Assembly: GCA_902799955.1 (NCBI GenBank)
Contig: CADCCQ010000005.1
Location: 1 to 64,000 of the forward strand
From: an uncultured bacterium
GTDB taxonomy: Bacteria > Verrucomicrobiota > Kiritimatiellia > RFP12 > UBA1067
Direction of reading: 5' to 3'
Length of the DNA stretch: 64,000 nt
Shown here piece by piece: positions 58,327 to 64,000 of the stretch (the first letter of the stretch is position 1; each line of letters opens with the position of its first letter). The position numbers and the translations under genes were made by a program. The notes under the pieces were generated by a model, which worked only from the letters and a program-made list of their open reading frames with translations, was not told where the DNA came from and did no database searches.

Positions 58327-61155
58327 CTATTTTTCGTAGGCCCGGATCTCGAAGATGCGCGCGGACCTGTCGCCCCACGTCTCCTTCACCGTGACGCGCA
58401 GGGCGTCAAGCCGCTCCGCCGGGAAACGGTGGACGCGGTGGCGCAGCTGGTTGTTGCAGTCGGAGGCGAGCCGCTTCCACCTGCCGTCCGCAAACCCTTC
58501 CAGGACATACGACTTCACAAGCTCCTTTGGCCGCGCGTACTGACGGGCGGACGACAGGTTTGGATCGAAGGTTATGCGCACCTCGCGCAGGGTGACGGGC
58601 GCCGGGAAGTCGAGTCTTACGCTTTGTGGAAGTTTCTCGTCTGGATTGGACCGCCACCCGTGGTAGACTCCGTCCTCCAGGCGCGCCACGCCGTCGATCA
58701 CCGCCGCGACGTTGAAATCCACTTCCCGTACCAGCGCGGGCTCTGTTACGAACGAATACTGCTGCCCGTCCACGGCAGTCCACTTTTCCCGGCCCTTCGT
58801 GCAGTAGGCGCGTAAGTCGGAACTGCCGGTCGTCCCCTCGCGGAGCGCCCACGATATCCCCTTCACTGGCACGACTTCAATCCAGACGAACTTCGCATCG
58901 ACGGCGATCGGGCTCTCCGGCGCAAAGCGCACGAGGCCATTGTGCCCGGCGGGGACCGTCGCCTTGAGCACGGCCGCGGGCCTGTCGTCAGGGCGCCACG
59001 ACTGGTTGTCCGCCAGGAACACGTTCAGCGTCGCCTCCACCGGCTTCTTCCCGTCGTTCACCAGCAGAAGAGACACGGCGTCGAGCGTCTTGAGGCCTCC
59101 GCGCTCGAACCTCGCCGCCCGGCGGACCCTTGAGCAGGCGTGCGCCAAGCAGTCTTTGCGGCGGAGACCAGGGTCGGATGCGCCGTAGGTCTGGCGCCGC
59201 GGACCGCCTTCGGACGACGACGCCTTCGCCGTACGGGCGAGGTCGAGCGGATCCTCGTTCTGGATACGCGGGATGTAGTGGTCGTCCTTGAGGAGTCGCT
59301 GCTGAATCTCCTTTATGTGCCTTGCGCCGCACTCGCGCGGCGTTATGCCGCCCTTCTCGTGCGCGACGGCGGCTGCGGTGCCGGCGGCCTGCCCAAGCTG
59401 GAACAGCGTCGCCATGACGCGGATCGTGCCGAAGGCGATGTGCGTCACGCTGATGGAGCGTCCGCACAGGAAGAGATTGGATACGTTCTTCGAGTATATG
59501 CAGCGGTAGGGAATGGAATAGAGCGGAACCCCCGGATGGCTGCGCCAGAAGCCGTTGCCCGTCGGGTTCTCCATGCCGAGCGGGTCGTGGGTGTCAAGCC
59601 CCCATCCGCCGTACGAGATTCGGTCGGGGAACATCGTGCCCGCGAGCGCGTCGTTCGCGGTCATCACGTAGTCGCCGACGAGGCGGTAGCCCTCGCGGCG
59701 GGCGTTTTTCCACGCGATCTCGGCCATGTAGGCGTTCGCGGCCTTGTCCTTGACGGGCGACTCGTTCTTGACCCAGCCCCAGTAGGCGTACGATATCCTT
59801 ACAAGCTGGTCGCGGGCGCGCTCAGGGTCCTCGAGGTCGTTGAAGCGGCCGTTGTTCTCCATCCACCAGACTCCGTTCGGGCCACTAACGCGGCGCCTGA
59901 ACCCCTTGGGCAGGACGTCCGCCCACGCCGGGGTCTTGTACTGCACGGGATGGTCGGCGTATCCGACGATGTATCCGACGCGCCTGTCCTTCATCACGCA
60001 TCCGCTCATCGTGATCTCGTCGCGCTGTTCCGGCGCGGGCGCCTCGTTGTACTCGTCCTTCGACTCGCGGCCGTGCATGTATTCCGCGCCGGCGAAGAGG
60101 CCAAGCCAGCCGTCGCCGGTGCCGTCCGCGAAATAGCGCCCCGCGAAGCGAGTCTCCCTCCCCGTGAGAGTGTTGCGGGACACCACGGCCGCGATGGCGT
60201 CGCCGTTCTTCTCGGCGGACATCACGCGTTCGTTCGGGAATTCGAAGAACCTGCCCTTCAGTTCGTCCGCCATTTCCCGGAAGGCGTCGCTGTAGCTCCA
60301 TCCCTCGTGCATCTTGCAGCGCATCAGGGCCTCGCACACGAGGCCGGACTCGCGGCCCTTCGCGCCGCCAGCGCCGTTGATGCCGACCTCCATCTCGCAG
60401 TTGGCGTTGCCGCCAAGGACAGGGCGGTCGTGGACGAGCGCGACGCGCAGACCGTTCCTCGCCGCGGCGAACGCCGCGCCGAGGCCGCCAGGACCCGCGC
60501 CCACGACGACGAGGTCGAAATCTCCGCCGTCGGCGACCTTCACGTCTCCCGTCGTCAGGCGGCGGCGCTCGGCCGCAAGCGCCTTCGCCTCCACCGGCGG
60601 GACGTACGAGAGGTCTGTGGTGAAGAGGAGAGCGTCGCAACGCGTCATCGCGCCGGTGAGGTCGACGAGCCGCACGTCGCAGTCGCCGGCCGCGAGCGCG
60701 AAGTCGCCCGCCTTTTCCCATACCCACCCCTCGCGGCGCGACGCGCCGAGCGTGCCGCTGCACCTGCCTGCGACCTCGACGACGAACTTCCCGGGAGAGA
60801 ACTCTGGGAGCCAGTCCTTCGTGCGCACCCACACGCGCCATGTCCCCGCGCGGGGAACGCGAACCTTCGTCGACGCCGGGGCGACCGGCTCCAGGACACC
60901 CGGGGCGAGCAGATACGCGCTTCCCATCTTGTGGGTGAACTGGGTGTCGACCTTCCACCCGCCGTATTCGGAGAAGTACTCCGCCTCAAGCCACAGGAAG
61001 CCAGGAATCTTCTCCTGCACTTCAAGCGCGGGGGCGCGAAAGCCATTGTTCACGTACTCGCGGCAAGGCGAAGTTCCGCCGCCCTTCGGCGAAGCCTCTC
61101 CGGCAAGCGAAAACACGGCCAGGGCCGCGGCGGCAACCATCTCTCTCCGTCTCAT
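58327..61155 (-). CDS. Secreted FAD-dependent oxidoreductase with carbohydrate-binding-like ends
   Basis: A 942-residue exported protein of the FAD_oxidored family (PF12831 type). After a signal peptide comes a beta-sandwich domain (about 40-205, with ALLFTTDLSYVPPVE at its end). A flavin domain begins at DFDLVVVGAGPGGLGAAFAA and contains RPVLGGNANCEMEVGINGAG, FADGTGDGWLGLFAGAEY and LFLCGRSISVTH. The last ~200 residues form a beta-rich F5/8-type region (SVRLDFPAPVTLREVRITFD). Substrate unknown; such proteins abound in PVC glycan clusters. Start at 61155 with AAAGGAA upstream; the longer frame to 61224 is unsupported. It lies just downstream of the rhamnosidase. Confidence 0.82.
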   Translation of the reverse strand: MRRREMVAAAALAVFSLAGEASPKGGGTSPCREYVNNGFRAPALEVQEKIPGFLWLEAEYFSEYGGWKVDTQFTHKMGSAYLLAPGVLEPVAPASTKVRVPRAGTWRVWVRTKDWLPEFSPGKFVVEVAGRCSGTLGASRREGWVWEKAGDFALAAGDCDVRLVDLTGAMTRCDALLFTTDLSYVPPVEAKALAAERRRLTTGDVKVADGGDFDLVVVGAGPGGLGAAFAAARNGLRVALVHDRPVLGGNANCEMEVGINGAGGAKGRESGLVCEALMRCKMHEGWSYSDAFREMADELKGRFFEFPNERVMSAEKNGDAIAAVVSRNTLTGRETRFAGRYFADGTGDGWLGLFAGAEYMHGRESKDEYNEAPAPEQRDEITMSGCVMKDRRVGYIVGYADHPVQYKTPAWADVLPKGFRRRVSGPNGVWWMENNGRFNDLEDPERARDQLVRISYAYWGWVKNESPVKDKAANAYMAEIAWKNARREGYRLVGDYVMTANDALAGTMFPDRISYGGWGLDTHDPLGMENPTGNGFWRSHPGVPLYSIPYRCIYSKNVSNLFLCGRSISVTHIAFGTIRVMATLFQLGQAAGTAAAVAHEKGGITPRECGARHIKEIQQRLLKDDHYIPRIQNEDPLDLARTAKASSSEGGPRRQTYGASDPGLRRKDCLAHACSRVRRAARFERGGLKTLDAVSLLLVNDGKKPVEATLNVFLADNQSWRPDDRPAAVLKATVPAGHNGLVRFAPESPIAVDAKFVWIEVVPVKGISWALREGTTGSSDLRAYCTKGREKWTAVDGQQYSFVTEPALVREVDFNVAAVIDGVARLEDGVYHGWRSNPDEKLPQSVRLDFPAPVTLREVRITFDPNLSSARQYARPKELVKSYVLEGFADGRWKRLASDCNNQLRHRVHRFPAERLDALRVTVKETWGDRSARIFEIRAYEK

Positions 61156-61201
61156 CTGTCCATTCCTTTCGTGTCGCGGTTTCAAAACGAACGGGAGCGC
61201 A

Positions 61202-62905
61202 TCAGCGCACCACCTTGACGTCAACCGGGGCGTCCACCTTCACGACGACCGGTCTGCCGTCGGGGCCGCGCTCCACGCGCACCGACACGCTGCGGCCGCC
61301 GGGGAGGGCCATTGCGCCCTCAGCCCACTGAAGGTCGCCGAGGTTCGGCTTAACCTGGACCGTCCTGCAACCGACGTCAAGCGGCCTTATGCCAAGCACG
61401 TTGTGTATGCACCACGCCGCGGGGCCGGCGCTCCACCCATGGCAAAGCGAATGGCGAAATCCCTTGTAGCAGAACTCGCCGTAGTCGCCGTGGACGTCCT
61501 TCATGCCGGCGACAGGCAGGGAGTCGACGCGGAAGGCGTTGTTCGTCCAGGCGAGGTTGAAGTCCTCCCAGAAGCTGGTCGCGCCCATGTCGAGCATTCC
61601 GCCCCAGTAGTCGCGCACCGTGTCGAGGGCGCGCTGATGCTCGCCGGCCAGGCTCATGGCCTCGATCATGTAGTAGCCGTAGAACGTGGAGACCTTGGCG
61701 TGTCCGTCGCGTCCGAGGGACTCCGCGAACATCTCCTTCGGGTCGCGGAGGCCGGAAAGCGCGAGAAGCGCGGCGGAGCTCTTGGCGCCCGAGGGGGCGG
61801 GGCGGAGCTTCCCGAGTTCCGCGGCGAGCGAGCGGGCGCGGGCCGCGAGCGCGGCGTCGCCGAGGGCGTCCGCCATGAACGCCGTGTCGCGGGCACACAT
61901 CAGCGCGAGCGCCTGCGTACCCGCCTTGGCGGCGGCTCCGTTGTGCTGCGTCGGCCAGTCGAGGAAGGTGCCTGCCGTCCACTCCCCGCCCTTCATGCCC
62001 GTTAGGACGTGCGCGAATGTCGCGGATATGTACGCCGCGTGCCTGCGGAGGTATTCGATGTCGCCCGTGTAGCGATACCATTCGGCGACGTTGCGAAGCC
62101 ACCAGAGTGTGTAGGTGGGCATTCCGTTCATCCACCTGTCGGGGGCGGTCGTGGCGGCCATGTAGTCGAGCGACTCGGGCAGCACGTCCGCCGCGCCGAA
62201 CACCGCCAGAACCGCCATCGTCTCGGGATGCGTGTCGCCCATCCACACGAGGCGGTCGCGCTTGATACCGTCCCAGAGGTAGTTCTGGCAGCAGAGGTGC
62301 ACTGTGCGGACCGCAGTCTCCCATACGGCGTTCAGGCGCTCGTCGGAGGACCTGAACGCGCCCAGCCTCTTCATCGGGCGCATGACTGAGACCGCCCTGA
62401 CGTACTCGATCTGCACGGCGCCGCCGCCGACATTGTCTATGCGCGCGAACCGGAAGCCGGACTGCCCGATCTCGCGCATCCCGAACCACGGCAGGTCGAC
62501 CACGCCGTCGCGAATCGCATGGTCGTTGCACGACCCCTTCTCGCCAAGTTCGCTCATGGCCTCGGCGACGGACTCCCCGAAGCGCACCCGCGCGCGCGCC
62601 TGGCTCTTGCCGCGCCTAGTCCCGCAGCCAATTTGGATAGAACCATGGAGCTCACGCCCGAAGTCGAGCAGCAGCCATTCGCCAGGCGACAGCACTGGCC
62701 CGGAGCCCCTGCCGAACGCCCCTTCGGAGACCTGCCAATGGCGCGGGCCGCAAAGCGCATCCGCACCCTTCAGGGACTGCGACGTCGCGACCACACGCGT
62801 CGGCGGAACCATCTCCCGGACGCACGGATCCATCTTGCCAGCAAACACCACGGCGCACTCAAGCGAGGCAGCCGCGATCACACCAATCGTAGAATATGTT
62901 TTCAT
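61202..62905 (-). CDS. Exported alpha-L-rhamnosidase-like glycosidase (GH78 type)
   Basis: A 567-residue protein. The N-terminal signal peptide (MKTYSTIGVIAAASLECAVVFAG) is followed by a beta domain and an (alpha/alpha)6 barrel (about 200-480) with GIKRDRLVWMGDTHPETMAV, the likely catalytic acid region of GH78. The C-terminus has a beta domain (PLDVGCRTVQVKPNLGDLQW). It is shorter than the usual GH78 enzymes (~700-1,000 residues). It would release terminal rhamnose, which RhaB could feed into metabolism. The ATG at 62905 is 7 nt after a -10 hexamer and has no ribosome site, so it appears leaderless. Confidence 0.82.
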   Translation of the reverse strand: MKTYSTIGVIAAASLECAVVFAGKMDPCVREMVPPTRVVATSQSLKGADALCGPRHWQVSEGAFGRGSGPVLSPGEWLLLDFGRELHGSIQIGCGTRRGKSQARARVRFGESVAEAMSELGEKGSCNDHAIRDGVVDLPWFGMREIGQSGFRFARIDNVGGGAVQIEYVRAVSVMRPMKRLGAFRSSDERLNAVWETAVRTVHLCCQNYLWDGIKRDRLVWMGDTHPETMAVLAVFGAADVLPESLDYMAATTAPDRWMNGMPTYTLWWLRNVAEWYRYTGDIEYLRRHAAYISATFAHVLTGMKGGEWTAGTFLDWPTQHNGAAAKAGTQALALMCARDTAFMADALGDAALAARARSLAAELGKLRPAPSGAKSSAALLALSGLRDPKEMFAESLGRDGHAKVSTFYGYYMIEAMSLAGEHQRALDTVRDYWGGMLDMGATSFWEDFNLAWTNNAFRVDSLPVAGMKDVHGDYGEFCYKGFRHSLCHGWSAGPAAWCIHNVLGIRPLDVGCRTVQVKPNLGDLQWAEGAMALPGGRSVSVRVERGPDGRPVVVKVDAPVDVKVVR

Positions 62906-62912
62906 CAGATAC

Positions 62913-62941
62913 AGTATACACCATCATACCCAAAAATACAA
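62913..62941 (-). promoter_or_regulatory. Promoter of the rhamnosidase gene, leaderless
   Basis: -35 TTGTAT (62936-62941), 17-nt spacer, -10 TATACT (62913-62918) on the minus strand. The ATG follows by 7 nt. Its -35 is 11 nt from the -35 of the divergent feoA promoter. Confidence 0.8.
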
Positions 62942-62952
62942 TATTTTTCCAC

Positions 62953-62982
62953 TTGATTAGTTAGGGCTAATTTTGGTATAAT
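62953..62982 (+). promoter_or_regulatory. Promoter of feoA with palindromic operator candidate
   Basis: -35 TTGATT (62953-62958), 18-nt spacer ending in TGG, -10 TATAAT (62977-62982). The spacer holds nested inverted repeats: ATTAG (62956-62960) with CTAAT (62967-62971), and TTAG-GG-CTAA (62961-62970). These could be an operator for a metal regulator, by analogy with iron-controlled feoA genes. Confidence 0.75.
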
Positions 62983-63048
62983 ATGCGGCAAATTACCCGA
63001 GGCTAACCGAATCACGCCTTGGATGTGAAAAAGAAAGGTCGAGAAGAA

Positions 63049-63267
63049 ATGCCATTGTCGATGGTGAAGATAGGCGAAAAGGTGCGCATCGTGAATGTGG
63101 GAGGCCCGGATGTAGTGAAAAAGCACCTGGGGGCGCTTGGCGTCATCCCTGGGGCGATTGTGACAGTATATCAGATCTCCAGCGGCAACATGATCATAGG
63201 AATCCACGACAGCCGCCTCGCCATCGACGAAGGCCTCTCGCGCAAAATCCAGGTCGTGGAGGCGTGA
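63049..63267 (+). CDS. FeoA-domain protein, stand-alone
   Basis: A 72-residue SH3-like FeoA protein (MPLSMVKIGEKVRIVNVGG, HLGALGVIPGAIVTVYQISS, SRLAIDEGLSRKI). FeoA assists FeoB ferrous-iron uptake, but no feoB follows; the next gene is convergent. It is the only clear plus-strand gene in the window. The start at 63049 is chosen because GAGAAG lies just upstream and the FeoA fold begins here; a TTG at 63019 would add ten residues. The palindromic promoter suggests metal regulation. Confidence 0.88.
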   Translation: MPLSMVKIGEKVRIVNVGGPDVVKKHLGALGVIPGAIVTVYQISSGNMIIGIHDSRLAIDEGLSRKIQVVEA

Positions 63268-63271
63268 AAGC

Positions 63272-64000
63272 CTAGGAGAGCCTGACTACGTCGTCGAATT
63301 CCTCCGGGGACATTTCGCGGAGGAACTTCTCGCCGTCGGGGACAAGGTTGCCCGCAAGCAGGGACTTTCGTCGCAGGATGTCGTCGACGCGCTCCTCAAG
63401 CGTACCCTCGGTAATGAAGGTGTGGACCAGCACGGTGCCACGCTGCCCGATTCTGTGCGCGCGGTCCGTGGCCTGGGCCTCGACCGCGGGGTTCCACCAG
63501 CGGTCGAAGTGTATGACGTGGGTGGCCTTCACTAGGTTGAGGCCAAAGCCGCCGGCCCGGAGCGAGAGTATGAACGCCGACGGCCCTTCGCACTTGGTGA
63601 AGCACTCGACCTCGCGTTCGCGCTCTGCGGCGGACAGCGCGCCGTGGAGGAACGGAAAGTCGCGCCCGAAGCGGTCTTTCAGAAACGCCTGGAGCTGACG
63701 TCCGACCTTTGCGTACTGCGTGAAGACAAGCGCGCTCTCGTCGGCGGCGAAGATGGCCTCCAGGAGATCGAAGAGCCTGTCCAGCTTGCCGTCGCCGTCG
63801 CAGATCAGCTTGAGACGCGTAAGGAGCGCGAACACGTCGCCCTGGCGGCGTTCGCCGGCGCGATAGTCGGCAAGCGCGTCCTCGTACTGCGCCCGCTGTT
63901 GCGCGGAGAGCGCGCAGTACTCCCTGACTTCGCGCTTCGGGCCGAGCTCGCCGGATATCTCCGGGTCGGTCTTCAGCCGCCGCAGGATGAACGGCTCGAC
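63272..64000 (-). CDS. SNF2/Swi2 family helicase, C-terminal part (runs past window end)
   Basis: The visible 242 codons encode the second RecA-like domain of a SNF2 ATPase: VEPFILRRLKTDPEI, CALSAQQRAQYEDALADYR, ALVFTQYAKVGRQLQAFL, FLHGALSAAERE and ILSLRAGGFGLNLVKATHVI. Motif VI DRAHRIGQ and a C-terminal tail (LREMSPEEFDDVVRLS) follow. Bacterial members remodel nucleoprotein or act in repair or defence. The 5' part lies beyond 64000. It is convergent with feoA; four bases separate the two stops. Confidence 0.92.
   Translation of the reverse strand, partial: VEPFILRRLKTDPEISGELGPKREVREYCALSAQQRAQYEDALADYRAGERRQGDVFALLTRLKLICDGDGKLDRLFDLLEAIFAADESALVFTQYAKVGRQLQAFLKDRFGRDFPFLHGALSAAEREREVECFTKCEGPSAFILSLRAGGFGLNLVKATHVIHFDRWWNPAVEAQATDRAHRIGQRGTVLVHTFITEGTLEERVDDILRRKSLLAGNLVPDGEKFLREMSPEEFDDVVRLS

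Noticed and set aside
59140..61218. Plus-strand open frame of 692 codons opposite the FAD oxidoreductase
   Set aside because: No recognisable motif; the minus strand has a clear FAD-binding fold.

Overview
The window is a compact, high-GC bacterial chromosome segment. All recognisable genes are on the minus strand except a small FeoA gene near the right end. Taxonomy is inferred only from gene content: DUF2341/LamG/GH5 enzymes, a planctomycete-type c-type cytochrome domain, many secreted polysaccharide-active enzymes, a GspG-like pseudopilin domain and abundant short tandem repeats translated in frame. Together these suggest the PVC superphylum, most likely a Kiritimatiellota/Verrucomicrobiota relative that degrades plant or host glycans. 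No rRNA, tRNA, CRISPR array or insertion sequence was seen, and no gene-free stretch exceeds 300 bases.

Layout, left to right (minus-strand transcription runs right to left). 1-3461: end of an ABC-F ATPase, a BaiN-type flavoprotein and a secreted unknown protein. 3721-11783: a tightly overlapping run starting at rhaB (rhamnulokinase), then DUF58, a BatD-like protein, an OppD-type ATPase, a DUF2490 protein, uvrB and miaB. 12012-15893: ispF, dapA, serC and a mannonate-dehydratase-like gene. 15905-24200: a polysaccharide cluster with two GH5 paralogues (one frameshifted by a 19-bp tandem duplication), a GH39/GH42-like enzyme, an SGNH acetylesterase, a c-type cytochrome and two gene remnants. 24281-32422: phytase-esterase-like protein, dinB, a frameshifted pectinase-like/DUF6259 protein, two lipoproteins and a CE7 acetylxylan esterase. 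32535-42011: LysM/TPR lipoprotein, scpB, HAD protein, rimO, an M20 dipeptidase, nadE, purE and a GDPD-like protein. 42110-51830: a MATE-like transporter, a pseudopilin-GH2 fusion, pyrimidine nucleoside phosphorylase, an rRNA methyltransferase, an oligopeptide-binding protein, purD and a LysM protein. 51881-58271: GldA, GldF-GldG fusion, DUF4340, purC, ybaB and recR. 58327-64000: a FAD oxidoreductase, an alpha-L-rhamnosidase, feoA (plus strand) and the 3' part of a SNF2 helicase.

Functional theme: rhamnosidase, rhamnulokinase, rhamnogalacturonan-acetylesterase-like protein, pectinase-like fold, CE7 esterase and a uronate-pathway dehydratase fit growth on pectin/rhamnogalacturonan-type glycans. 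They are interleaved with housekeeping genes rather than held in one regulated operon.

Three signals stand out. (1) Several families of 7-, 8- and 9-nt tandem repeats lie between genes and also inside reading frames, where they encode repeat peptides (SEVRSLK, STFQP). One 8-mer family is attached to a conserved ~30-nt core present three times. (2) Minus-strand promoters share an extended -10 (TGGTATAAT); in four cases the hexamer lies exactly 7 nt before the start ATG, implying leaderless mRNAs. (3) A 793-residue protein joins a membrane-anchored GspG-like domain to a GH2 scaffold lacking the catalytic half of its barrel.
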